Positions 52,120-60,277 of a DNA stretch of 64,000 bases are shown piece by piece. The stretch's first letter is position 1, and every line of letters starts with the position of its first letter. The DNA comes from UBA2705 sp963977125 (GTDB lineage Bacteria; Pseudomonadota; Alphaproteobacteria; Micavibrionales; Micavibrionaceae). The notes under the pieces were generated by a model that was not told where the DNA came from, ran no database searches, and saw nothing but the letters and a program-made list of their open reading frames with translations. A program made the translations under genes and the position numbers. The stretch spans positions 310,001 through 374,000 of the forward strand of contig CAXBNJ010000001.1 of NCBI GenBank assembly GCA_963977125.1. The letters run 5' to 3'.

Positions 52120-52797
52120 TTAAAATTGGTAATCGCGGCGATTATTTTCAATTTGTGTCTTGGTAAGAATAAAGCCCATGACTACGCGGTAATCTTTGGC
52201 GTCATAGTTGCTATCAAACGGCATTACATAGCTGATTTTTTCTAGTTTAGTCAGCTCTTTTTCACCGGCGCTATAATCCATAGTCAGTGTTTCTACCTGT
52301 TTGTTGACAATGTTGTTGTCCTTATCAAGCGTTGCGATGAAGTAAGGGTGCGATACGCTAACCTTATCCTTCGGCTTTAAACGTCCAGCATCGCCGAGCT
52401 CAGCATAAAAACGTATATAGATTTCTATGTCAGCTTGCTGTGCATCAGGTAATACGCGGCAAGAGCTTTCAAAATGTGCGATGTTGGCTGAATATTCAAG
52501 GCCATCAGGGTGTGGTTGCGCGTTGTTTTTATATTTATCAACAATGCTGAGCTCTTCAATATATTCAATGCGTGGGCATTCAAGCAAAGCGTTTTGGTTC
52601 TCTGTTGAAGAATCGATATCTTCTTGTTTTTTCTTAGTTTCTTTTACATCTTTGCTCTGTGATTGCGTGAATATCGAGCCCATAGAAAATAAGCTCTCTT
52701 TAACATTGCCGAAATTATGACTGATATCAGCGCTTGTACAGCCGTTAAGGGTTAGGCCAACAAGAGTGACTAAGCTAAGAAGCTTTAAAATATGCAT
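52120..52797 (-). CDS. Outer- or inner-membrane lipoprotein, unknown function
   Basis: 225 residues from ATG 52797. The signal peptide ends in a lipobox LTLNGC, so Cys19 is expected to be lipidated. Asp is absent at +2 (Thr-Ser follow), which favours sorting to the outer membrane by the Lol rule. The rest is a Ser/Lys-rich linker followed by a mixed domain (about 80-220) with no recognised family. A longer frame to 52950 overlaps the ispH promoter region and is not supported. It precedes gmhA on the same strand. Confidence 0.75.
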   Translation of the reverse strand: MHILKLLSLVTLVGLTLNGCTSADISHNFGNVKESLFSMGSIFTQSQSKDVKETKKKQEDIDSSTENQNALLECPRIEYIEELSIVDKYKNNAQPHPDGLEYSANIAHFESSCRVLPDAQQADIEIYIRFYAELGDAGRLKPKDKVSVSHPYFIATLDKDNNIVNKQVETLTMDYSAGEKELTKLEKISYVMPFDSNYDAKDYRVVMGFILTKTQIENNRRDYQF

Positions 52798-52941
52798 GCG
52801 CTTTATCTCTTCTCTAAATATCTTTTTATAAAATGAATGTGACATGACCATATAAGCAAATAAAAAACATGGCAAGTTTTCCCCATATACACTATATAAA
52901 ACGTGATGGATAAATAGTTGAAGCAAGACGCGGTAGCGATT

Positions 52942-53904
52942 ATGAACCAAGATTTAAAAATATTATTAGCGGCGCCACGGGGCTTTTGCGCAGGGGTTGA
53001 CCGCGCAATTCAAATTGTTGAGCTTGCCCTTAAAAAATATGGCGCGCCCGTTTATGTCCGCCATGAAATTGTGCATAACAAATATGTCGTAGAATCGCTA
53101 AAGGCGCAGGGCGCTATTTTTGTCGATGAATTAAGCGAGATTCCTGATGATGGCCAGCCTGTGATTTTCTCAGCGCATGGCGTTCCTAAAAAAGTTCCCG
53201 AAGCCGCTGCCGCGCGGAATATGTTTTATATTGATGCAACATGCCCTTTGGTCAGTAAAGTTCATAAGGAGGCTGAAAAACACCACCGCGCAGGCCGCCA
53301 AGTCGTTTTGATCGGCCATACAGGTCATCCTGAAGTTATTGGCACTATGGGGCAGTTACCTGAAGGTGCCGTGCAGCTGGTCGAGACGATTGATGATGTG
53401 AAGGCGCTTACCCTTGATGGCGATACGGCGCTGGCTTATTGCACGCAAACGACCTTGTCGATTGATGACACAGCGGATGTGGTTGAGGCTTTAAAGCATA
53501 AATACCCCAATATAGAAGGCCCATTTAAAGAAGATATTTGTTACGCGACGACGAACCGACAAGAAGCGGTAAAGGAAATCGCCGCGCGTACAGATGCTGT
53601 TTTTGTTCTTGGCGCGCCTAATTCATCCAACTCAAATCGTTTGGTTGAGGTGGCCAAAGTCTATGGCGCGAAAAAATCTATGCTTATTCAGCGCGCCGCT
53701 GATCTTGATTTTGCGTGGCTAGATGACGTGCAGGTTTTGGGCATTACAGCCGGTGCCTCCGCACCAGAGATATTAGTGCGCGAAGTCGTGGATGCTATTT
53801 CAGCTAAGCGTAATGTTTCGGTCGAGGAAATTACCATACGTGAAGAAAATGTTACCTTTAATGTCCCGCGCATTTTAAGGGATAAGGCAGACGCTGTAGC
53901 TTGA
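52942..53904 (+). CDS. ispH: 4-hydroxy-3-methylbut-2-enyl diphosphate reductase
   Basis: Last step of the MEP isoprenoid pathway, yielding IPP and DMAPP with a [4Fe-4S] cluster. The cluster cysteines are visible at 16 (PRGFCAGVDRAI), 101 (DATCPLVSK) and 200 (EDICYATTNRQ). EIVHNKYVV and AHGVP supply the substrate-binding His residues, and TTNRQ the Thr/Asn/Gln set. About 320 residues, normal. ATG 52942 fits the usual family N-terminus; TTG 52918 is the alternative. First gene of the ispH-thrB-rnhA block. Confidence 0.95.
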   Translation: MNQDLKILLAAPRGFCAGVDRAIQIVELALKKYGAPVYVRHEIVHNKYVVESLKAQGAIFVDELSEIPDDGQPVIFSAHGVPKKVPEAAAARNMFYIDATCPLVSKVHKEAEKHHRAGRQVVLIGHTGHPEVIGTMGQLPEGAVQLVETIDDVKALTLDGDTALAYCTQTTLSIDDTADVVEALKHKYPNIEGPFKEDICYATTNRQEAVKEIAARTDAVFVLGAPNSSNSNRLVEVAKVYGAKKSMLIQRAADLDFAWLDDVQVLGITAGASAPEILVREVVDAISAKRNVSVEEITIREENVTFNVPRILRDKADAVA

Positions 53905-53936
53905 CGGGGCGGGGCGGCTTGTGCAAGCTTGGCGTC

Positions 53937-54893
53937 ATGGCTGTATTTACCACATTAGATTCGCATGATATTGACGCTTTTTTGCAAGATTACGATCTTG
54001 GCAAACTCGAGCGCTTTGAAGGTATCCTATCAGGCGTTGAAAACACTAATTATCACATATTCACTGATAAAGGCCGCTATGTCTTAACGGTTCATGAGGG
54101 CAAAGTTGCTGAAGCCGACTTACCGTTTTTCTTAGGTTATATTCAGCATTTAAGCGATCGCCATATCCCCACATGCACAACAATCGCCAATAAAAGCGGC
54201 GCGTTATATGGATTTGTAAAATCAAAAACAGCGACGATTAGTGCGTTTTTGGAAGGGGCAGGCACAACGCTTGATGATATTACGCCTGATCAGTGCATAC
54301 AGCTTGGGCGTATGCTCGGTAAAATGCATGTTGAGGGTCGTAGTTTTCCGCTTAAACGCCCGAATCAAATGGGGCTTGATCAATGGCGCGCTTTATGGCT
54401 AAAAACCCATGCGCAGGCTGATCGTGTTTTGACAGGACAGAGTGCTTTTGTGAATGAGGAGCTTGAACTTATCGCCGCCCATTTTGCAACGTTAAATCTA
54501 CGCGATTTACCCGCAGGGCCAACACATTGCGATTTATTCCCTGATAATGTGTTTTTTGACGGCGGCCAACTCAGCGGCATTATTGATTTCTATTATGCGT
54601 GTAACGAATATTTTATCTATGATTTGGCGTTGAGCGTTAATGCATGGTGCTTTGATGGAGACACAAATTATGTGGAAGCGCGTTTCCAAGCTTTAATTAC
54701 AGGCTATAGCGCAATTCGAGCTTTAACGGCTGATGAAGTCAGCGTCTTTAATATTATGCTGCGTGCCAGTGCTTTGCGCATTCAAATGACGCGGCTTTAT
54801 GATTATTTAAACCACAGCGATGATCACCATGTCAGCCCCCATGATCCCACCGCTTTTATTAAACGCATCATGCTTTGGAAGGAACCGGTTTAA
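53937..54893 (+). CDS. thrB: Homoserine kinase, ThrB2 (APH-fold) type
   Basis: Phosphorylates homoserine in threonine synthesis. This is the aminoglycoside-phosphotransferase-fold type found in alpha- and other proteobacteria, not the GHMP type. 318 residues from ATG 53937. FEGILSGVENTNYHIFTDKGRYVLTVHE (N-lobe), THCDLFPDNVFFD (catalytic loop with Asp) and GIIDFYYACNEYFIYDLALSVNAWC (metal-binding Asp) are the hallmarks. Its stop overlaps the rnhA start (TAATG). Confidence 0.94.
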   Translation: MAVFTTLDSHDIDAFLQDYDLGKLERFEGILSGVENTNYHIFTDKGRYVLTVHEGKVAEADLPFFLGYIQHLSDRHIPTCTTIANKSGALYGFVKSKTATISAFLEGAGTTLDDITPDQCIQLGRMLGKMHVEGRSFPLKRPNQMGLDQWRALWLKTHAQADRVLTGQSAFVNEELELIAAHFATLNLRDLPAGPTHCDLFPDNVFFDGGQLSGIIDFYYACNEYFIYDLALSVNAWCFDGDTNYVEARFQALITGYSAIRALTADEVSVFNIMLRASALRIQMTRLYDYLNHSDDHHVSPHDPTAFIKRIMLWKEPV

Positions 54894-55321
54894 TGCGCGT
54901 AGTTATTCACACAGATGGCGCTTGTAGCGGCAATCCTGGCCCCGGTGGTTGGGGCGCGATTTTGCGTTACGGCGATAAAGAAAAAGAATTATCAGGCGCG
55001 GAGCATGAAACGACCAATAACCGTATGGAGTTAATGGCCGCGATCAGAGCTTTAGAGAGCTTGAGTCGGCCTTGTGATGTTGATTTATATACAGACAGCA
55101 CATATGTGCGCGATGGCATCATGAAGTGGCTAGAGGGCTGGAAGGCACGTGGCTGGAAAACCGCTAATCGTAAGCCTGTTAAGAATAAAGATTTATGGCT
55201 GATGCTCGAAGACGCCGAGGCGCGCCATAATGTAACGTTTCATTGGGTGAGAGGTCACTCTGGTGATCCCGGTAATGAACGCGCCGATGCACTGGCCGTT
55301 GATGCGATTAGCACGCTGTAG
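54893..55321 (+). CDS. rnhA: Ribonuclease HI
   Basis: Degrades the RNA strand of RNA-DNA hybrids. 142 residues from the ATG at 54893, which overlaps the thrB stop. The four catalytic acidic residues are visible: Asp8 in IHTDGACSGNPGPGGWG, Glu in NNRMELMAAI, Asp in LYTDSTYVRDGI and Asp in ERADALA; the basic handle region KARGWKTANRKPVKNKDLW and the loop His in VRGHSGDPGN are also present. Confidence 0.96.
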   Translation: MRVVIHTDGACSGNPGPGGWGAILRYGDKEKELSGAEHETTNNRMELMAAIRALESLSRPCDVDLYTDSTYVRDGIMKWLEGWKARGWKTANRKPVKNKDLWLMLEDAEARHNVTFHWVRGHSGDPGNERADALAVDAISTL

Positions 55322-55420
55322 CTTAGCGTAAGCTCTTTATCTATGGCGATGTTCATGTATACGCTAAAGCCTACACATGGCACGGGCCTAAATATACATT
55401 AAACGCCCATTGCTTTCTTA

Positions 55421-55453
55421 AAAAAAGGGCCTTCATCATTGAAGATGAAGGCC
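55421..55453 (-). terminator. Terminator of the flgF-G-A-H group
   Basis: GGCCTTCATC / GATGAAGGCC 10-bp stem (55428-55437, 55444-55453), followed on the minus strand by a U-run (plus-strand A-run from 55421), just after flgH. Confidence 0.93.
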
Positions 55454-55489
55454 GAGGCTTTGGGTGGGTCGAAACTTGGGGCGTTCTGT

Positions 55490-56242
55490 TTAGAACGGGA
55501 AGAGGACATCAAAGACTTGCTGGCCGTAACGAGGCTGCTGAACGTCAGTGATTTGACCTTTACCACCATATGAAATACGCGCTTCGGCAATCTTGTCATA
55601 GGTGATTGTGTTATCTACCGTGATATCTTCCTTGCGAATAACGCCAGCGAGCTCAAGAACGCGTTTCTCAAAGTTTACGCGAATTTCTTGGCGGCCTTGA
55701 ATAACCAGATTACCATTAGGCAATTCTTGCGTGATTAACGCGGCAAGGCTCATTGTTATTTGTTCTTCACGGTCAATTGTACCTGTGCCTGTGGTTGATG
55801 AGTTTGATCCCATATCAATTAGACTGCTGTTATCTATGGCTTCAGGCAGAAGGCGACTAAGGCTTTGTTCGTAACCAAGCAAGCTGCCAAGGGCTGCGCC
55901 CTCGCTACTGCTACGCGCTCGCGCTGTAGAGTTATCCATTTGTGCTTCGTCATCAACTTCAATCATTACGGTTAAAATATCGCCGACAGCATGGGCGCGT
56001 TGATCTTTGAAAAAGCCGCTTTTATTGGTGGTTGACCATAGTGAGTTGGATTGACGCAATACAGGCTCTGGCATTGGCATAGGTAGGCTGACAGGTACAT
56101 AGCCGCTTTGTGTTGTTGGGTTTTCAATTTTTGTCATATCAGGGGCTTTACCGATATTCGCGAGGCGGTCGGCTGTGCCACATGCTGAAAGCATGGTTAA
56201 TGTTGCTCCAAGGCAAAGTGTTTTTATAACTATATTTTTCAT
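55490..56242 (-). CDS. flgH: Flagellar L-ring protein FlgH
   Basis: Outer-membrane L-ring lipoprotein around the flagellar rod. 250 residues. Lipobox MLSACG puts the lipidated Cys at 21. SLWSTTNKSGFFKDQRAHAVGDILTVMIE (about 69-95) and the C-terminal GRQEIRVNFEKRVLELAGVIRKEDITVDNTI and ISYGGKGQITDVQQPRYGQQVFDVLFPF are typical. Last gene of the flgF-flgG-flgA-flgH group, followed by a strong terminator. Confidence 0.96.
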   Translation of the reverse strand: MKNIVIKTLCLGATLTMLSACGTADRLANIGKAPDMTKIENPTTQSGYVPVSLPMPMPEPVLRQSNSLWSTTNKSGFFKDQRAHAVGDILTVMIEVDDEAQMDNSTARARSSSEGAALGSLLGYEQSLSRLLPEAIDNSSLIDMGSNSSTTGTGTIDREEQITMSLAALITQELPNGNLVIQGRQEIRVNFEKRVLELAGVIRKEDITVDNTITYDKIAEARISYGGKGQITDVQQPRYGQQVFDVLFPF

Positions 56243-56302
56243 GACCCGTTTCCTTTTTTTTGTTTTTTTTACGTATTGATATCAAGCTCTTATCGGCTTT
56301 TG

Positions 56303-57316
56303 TTAATTGTAAACTGTAACCATTCGTGAATCTGTAACCATGGCTTCTATGGGGCGTGCGCTAGCTGTATTCATGACGCGAATAATTTCGCCTTTGCTGC
56401 CGCTTTGTAAGGCTTTACCGCGCGCTGTTAAATTCATACCGCCGCTTTGGTAAACCATAGTGACTTCGCTGCCGCGCTCGACGAGGCGTGGTGCCATTAC
56501 ATCGCTCGCTGAGATTGGCTTGCCGCTAAATAAAACACGCTTAGGCGTCATATTGTGTAGATCGGCAAAGTTTGTCACTGTATCTGATTGTAATTGACGT
56601 TCTTCAATTTCCACCCAGCTAATCATGTTTTTGTTAATTAAATCACCGTTTTGCACTGTGTTTGTGGCAACGGGGATTGAGACGGTTTTAACGATCTCAC
56701 CAGATAATTCTAATGTCTGTATTGGGTTTTCTGCATTTGGGGCAGCCAATAGAACGCTGAAATTATTTTTATGCGGGTCAAAATTCATAGATTTGACCGC
56801 GACATTCGCGCCCACGCTACCAGGCAGAATGATTTTTGGGTAAGCTTGGTAGAAGCTAACTTTAAAGCTGCCATTAACGCCGTCTTCTTTAAGTTTGCTT
56901 CTTACTACGCGCTCAATTTCTGTACCGCCAATAATTGTTGCATCACGGTTTAGTGTGATTTGATCGTAAGATGTTTTTGGGCGCCACGATAAATTAAAGG
57001 CACTGGCTACGCGCATTAATGTGCGCGCGTTTAAGACCATTTCTTTACCAGGTTGCGGGGCAGGGCCTAGAACGCGATCATTATCCTGCGTTAAACCTTC
57101 AAATAAATCACCCAATGTGATCATATTGCCCGTGATTAGGGCTTGTGACTTAAGGGTTTGCGCATGTGCTGTTTGTGCGTGGCCCATGTTGAGTGTCAAA
57201 ATGCTCAAGGCTGTGATGAGCAGTGCTTTGGTCAAGCGCTTATGTGTGTAAGCGGAGGCAGAGTTTTGCTGTTTATCTATGCTCGCCCCTATGCTCGTCA
57301 TTATGTCTGTCATCAT
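56303..57316 (-). CDS. flgA: Flagellar P-ring assembly chaperone FlgA
   Basis: Periplasmic chaperone for P-ring (FlgI) assembly. 337 residues, longer than E. coli FlgA (219), as in other alphaproteobacteria. The N-terminus has a signal sequence preceded by about 25 extra residues (hydrophobic core ALLITALSILTLNMGHA). The SAF-type C-terminal domain (about 200-330) has TVSIPVATNTVQNGDLINKNMISWVEI, TPKRVLFSGKPISASDVMAPRLVERG and GKALQSGSKGEIIRVMN. AAGGAG precedes the ATG. flgI is not in this cluster. Confidence 0.92.
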   Translation of the reverse strand: MMTDIMTSIGASIDKQQNSASAYTHKRLTKALLITALSILTLNMGHAQTAHAQTLKSQALITGNMITLGDLFEGLTQDNDRVLGPAPQPGKEMVLNARTLMRVASAFNLSWRPKTSYDQITLNRDATIIGGTEIERVVRSKLKEDGVNGSFKVSFYQAYPKIILPGSVGANVAVKSMNFDPHKNNFSVLLAAPNAENPIQTLELSGEIVKTVSIPVATNTVQNGDLINKNMISWVEIEERQLQSDTVTNFADLHNMTPKRVLFSGKPISASDVMAPRLVERGSEVTMVYQSGGMNLTARGKALQSGSKGEIIRVMNTASARPIEAMVTDSRMVTVYN

Positions 57317-57361
57317 TTTTCTCCTTCATTTAAACCTTATGCAGGTCGCCCAATTTTATGT

Positions 57362-58150
57362 TTAGCGTAGCTGTGATGTTGTGCTCATCATTTCATCAGA
57401 TGTTGTGATGACTTTTGAGTTCATTTCATAAGCACGCTGCGCTGTGATTAGGCTGGTGATTTCCGTTACAGAATCAACGTTTGATCCCTCAAGGAAGCCT
57501 TGTAAAATGCTGCCATATTGTTCGCTGCCTGGATTGCCTTCAATCGGTGATCCTGATGCTGCGGTTTCAATAAACAGGTTGTTGCCAGTGGCTTCTAGCC
57601 CGCCCGGATTAGCAAAATCGGTAAGAGTCATTTGGCCGAGGCTTGTTAAAGCAGGGTTGTTTGGTGTTTTAACGAAAACCTCACCATCTTCGGCTATATC
57701 TATGCTGACCGCATCGGTTGGTATAGTGAAGCCAGGCTGTACAGGGTAGCCCTGAATTGTGACAAGTTCACCATTCTCATTAAGTTGAAAGCTGCCTGAG
57801 CGTGTGTAACCGCTATCGCCGCTTGGTAATTCAACTTCGAAGAAGCCGTCGCCAGATATAGCAAGATCAAGCACGTTATTTGTTGTCTGTAGCGAGCCTT
57901 GCTCATGAATTCTATATGTTGCCGCGGCGCGAACACCAAGACCGAATTGCAAGCCGGCAGGTGTTGTATTGCCAGATTCGGCAGAGACTTGGCCGGGGCG
58001 CTGTGATGATTGATACATCAAGTCAGAAAACTCAACGCGTTGGCGCTTAAAGCCTGTTGTGTTCATGTTGGCGATGTTGTTCGAAATAGCATCAACATTA
58101 AGTTGTTGTGCTAACATGCCTGAGGCACCGATATCGAGTGAGCGTGACAT
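57362..58150 (-). CDS. flgG: Flagellar basal-body rod protein FlgG (distal rod)
   Basis: 262 residues, standard length. N-terminal SLDIGASGMLAQQLNVDAISNNIANMNTTGFKRQRVEFSDLMYQ, central LDLAISGDGFFEV and YTRSGSFQLNENGELVTIQGYPVQP, and C-terminal LQGFLEGSNVDSVTEITSLITAQRAYEMNSKVI are diagnostic of FlgG. Second gene after flgF, 79 bases downstream. Confidence 0.97.
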   Translation of the reverse strand: MSRSLDIGASGMLAQQLNVDAISNNIANMNTTGFKRQRVEFSDLMYQSSQRPGQVSAESGNTTPAGLQFGLGVRAAATYRIHEQGSLQTTNNVLDLAISGDGFFEVELPSGDSGYTRSGSFQLNENGELVTIQGYPVQPGFTIPTDAVSIDIAEDGEVFVKTPNNPALTSLGQMTLTDFANPGGLEATGNNLFIETAASGSPIEGNPGSEQYGSILQGFLEGSNVDSVTEITSLITAQRAYEMNSKVITTSDEMMSTTSQLR

Positions 58151-58229
58151 ATATTTTCTCCGTCTGTTAAATCTGTATTACGTTGTGCTTGTGATTCTGG
58201 TTACCCTTAACCTATAAGGGCGAGCCTAA

Positions 58230-58961
58230 TTATTGTACTTTCGAGAGTGTCTTGATTGAGTCACGCTGTAAGTCGTGCTCATTTTGTATGAAACGCTGAG
58301 AGCTTTGATAGTTTCTAGAAATCTCAATCATACGGGTCATTTCGAGTATCGGGTTAACGTTTGATCCTTCAATAGCGCCTTGCATAATTGAGGTTGTGGC
58401 AGCAGGAAGGGCTTCTTCTGATGTTTTGTACAGGCCGTTACCTTGCGGCGTTAGCAATTGGTAATTGTCAAATTCTGCGATCATTAAATCATCAATAACA
58501 CCGTTTCCGGCTGAAATGCTGCCGTCACTGCCTATTGTAATGTTGCCTTCATTGTCAGGTATGTTAATCGGTGCGCCGCCAGCATTGGCCACTTGATAGC
58601 CTGATGCGGTGATAAGCTCACCCGCTGAGTTCACGGATAAATTGCCAGCGCGTGTATATTCAACGCCATTTGGTGTAACAACGCCTAGAAAACCAGGGCC
58701 ATTTAAGGCGATGTCGAGGGGGTTGCCAGTGACTTTTACAGGGCCTGGCGCGTGGTCGTCATATTGACCGTAGTTCTGCACGAGCGACAAGTCATCGTTA
58801 ATGTCTGCAATAGAACTTTGCTGCGCAAGATGTTCTTGAAATAAAACATTTTGTGAGCGGTAGCCCGCTGTATTCATGTTGGCGATATTATTCGCGACAA
58901 GACTCATTTGGTCTTTAAGTGCTGATTGTCTCGATATCGCTATATATAAACTATTGTCCAT
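58230..58961 (-). CDS. flgF: Flagellar basal-body rod protein FlgF (proximal rod)
   Basis: 243 residues. MDNSLYIAISRQSALKDQMSLVANNIANMNTAGYRSQNVLFQEH, central LDIALNGPGFLGV and YTRAGNLSVNSAGELITASGYQV, and C-terminal MQGAIEGSNVNPILEMTRMIEISRNYQSSQRFI are typical. First gene of the minus-strand flagellar group; a sigma-54-like promoter (59028-59042) lies about 70 bases upstream. Confidence 0.96.
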   Translation of the reverse strand: MDNSLYIAISRQSALKDQMSLVANNIANMNTAGYRSQNVLFQEHLAQQSSIADINDDLSLVQNYGQYDDHAPGPVKVTGNPLDIALNGPGFLGVVTPNGVEYTRAGNLSVNSAGELITASGYQVANAGGAPINIPDNEGNITIGSDGSISAGNGVIDDLMIAEFDNYQLLTPQGNGLYKTSEEALPAATTSIMQGAIEGSNVNPILEMTRMIEISRNYQSSQRFIQNEHDLQRDSIKTLSKVQ

Positions 58962-59359
58962 GCGTAAACCCTATCTTGCCTGTTTTAATGCGTGTCGTAA
59001 AAATTCTTATTCGTCAGGGTTATCAATGCGAAATATGTGCCAGACTCTAAGCCCTTGTATTTGCTTTGTTTTGTTCGTTTCCTGTGCGGCGGTGCGAAGA
59101 TTTACGGCGTTCTGAGTGTAAAACTTTCTTAGTGATCGGCAAAAATTGCCACAAGCTAGACGCTATAGAGGTGTAGTATTAAGTGTTGCAAGCGATTTAT
59201 ATCAGGGTGTTTCGTCCCTCTGGAGCATTTCTTTGTGGGCAACATATAGGATGGGGCTGTTAAATATGCTATTATATCTTAGAATATGCACGAGCGCGCT
59301 TTGCATTGAGGCACACAGAGATGGGCCCCAATTACGTTTTTAAAGAAATAGGACTAATC
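58962..59359. other. Divergent regulatory region between flgF and fliL
   Basis: 398 bases without a credible gene. It contains a sigma-54-like promoter toward flgF and a GGCAA-N3-TTGCC inverted repeat near 59138-59150. I see no clear sigma-54 site for fliL; short open frames here lack start signals. Confidence 0.6.
59028..59042 (-). promoter_or_regulatory. Sigma-54-like promoter for flgF
   Basis: On the minus strand TGGCACATATTTCGC fits TGGCAC-N5-TTGC with one mismatch, keeping the -24 GG and -12 GC. Predicted transcription would begin about 55 bases before flgF. Confidence 0.6.
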
Positions 59360-60031
59360 ATGTCGGACGATAAGTTGGAAGAACCGAAATTAGATGAAGA
59401 TGCTCTCGCTGGCGAAGAAGGCGAAGAGGGTAGTGAAGACAGCAAAAGTAAAAAGAAGCTGATCTTAATCATTGCTGTACCTATAGTCTTGTTATTAGGG
59501 GGCGGCGCTGCGGCTTTTTTCACAGGCGCGTTAGATGGTCTTTTGGGGCGCGATGCTGCGGTTGAGGGTGCAATGGAGGGTGATCATAGCTCTGGCAACG
59601 ATGACGGACACGGCGCAGTTGAAGATGACGGCCATGGGAATAAAAAAGCCGATAAGAAAAAAGCAAAAGGTGGTCATGGTGAAGAAGACGCGCATGGCGA
59701 GAGCTCCGGTGAGCATAGAGAAGGCAGCGTTGTCTTTTTAGAAATACCTAAAATGATTGTGTCTTTGAGCTCTGATGATGATCAACCGCGTTACTTAAGT
59801 CTATCCGTTCAGCTTGAATTGAAATCAACCGATGACAGAGAAGCGATTGAAGATGTTATGCCGCGCGTTGTTGATCAGTTTCAATCCTTCTTGCGTGAGT
59901 TGCGCGTTCAAGATCTGCGTGGAACAAAAGGTTTATATCGTTTAAGGCTCGAGCTTCTCGGGCGTGTTAACGCAGCGGCATATCCCGTTGAAGTGAAAAA
60001 TATCTTATTGCAGGATATGATTGTTCAATAG
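59360..60031 (+). CDS. fliL: Flagellar basal-body-associated protein FliL
   Basis: Inner-membrane protein that surrounds stator units and stabilises torque generation. 223 residues from ATG 59360 (TAGGA upstream). A charged acidic N-terminus precedes one transmembrane helix (about 34-57), then an unusually His/Gly/Asp/Lys-rich linker (about 78-125, six His) and the FliL periplasmic domain (FLEIPKMIVSLSSDDDQPRYLSLSVQLEL to KNILLQDMIVQ). First gene of the plus-strand flagellar/chemotaxis group. Confidence 0.93.
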   Translation: MSDDKLEEPKLDEDALAGEEGEEGSEDSKSKKKLILIIAVPIVLLLGGGAAAFFTGALDGLLGRDAAVEGAMEGDHSSGNDDGHGAVEDDGHGNKKADKKKAKGGHGEEDAHGESSGEHREGSVVFLEIPKMIVSLSSDDDQPRYLSLSVQLELKSTDDREAIEDVMPRVVDQFQSFLRELRVQDLRGTKGLYRLRLELLGRVNAAAYPVEVKNILLQDMIVQ

Positions 60032-60115
60032 CGCATGATGATTGGTTGATTTATGGAAGGACTAAATTAGCAATCTAAGTGAGGAATATAATGACGGACT
60101 AAGATTTATAAGGAC

Positions 60116-60131
60116 TGGTACGGAATTTGCA
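60116..60131 (+). promoter_or_regulatory. Sigma-54-like promoter for fliM
   Basis: TGGTACGGAATTTGCA matches TGGCAC-N5-TTGCA with one change (T for C at position 4). The predicted start lies about 135 bases before the fliM ATG at 60278. Confidence 0.7.
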
Positions 60132-60277
60132 CTGTTATATTCACTATTCTTTATAAGATGTGTTAAAATGGTAATGATTAAGTAAGACTAAGGCGTGTTA
60201 GCGCAAAACATTTAAGTCGGTGGACAGCTTTAGATTCATAATAGGCTCTACGGAGTTTTACAAATTGGTTTTTGAGT

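Noticed and set aside
52798..52950. Upstream extension of the lipoprotein gene
   Set aside because: It would bury the lipoprotein signal peptide internally and overlap the ispH start region.
59138..59150. GGCAAAAATTGCC as a sigma-54 site for fliL or flgF
   Set aside because: The GG-to-GC spacing is two bases too short on both strands; kept only as an inverted repeat.
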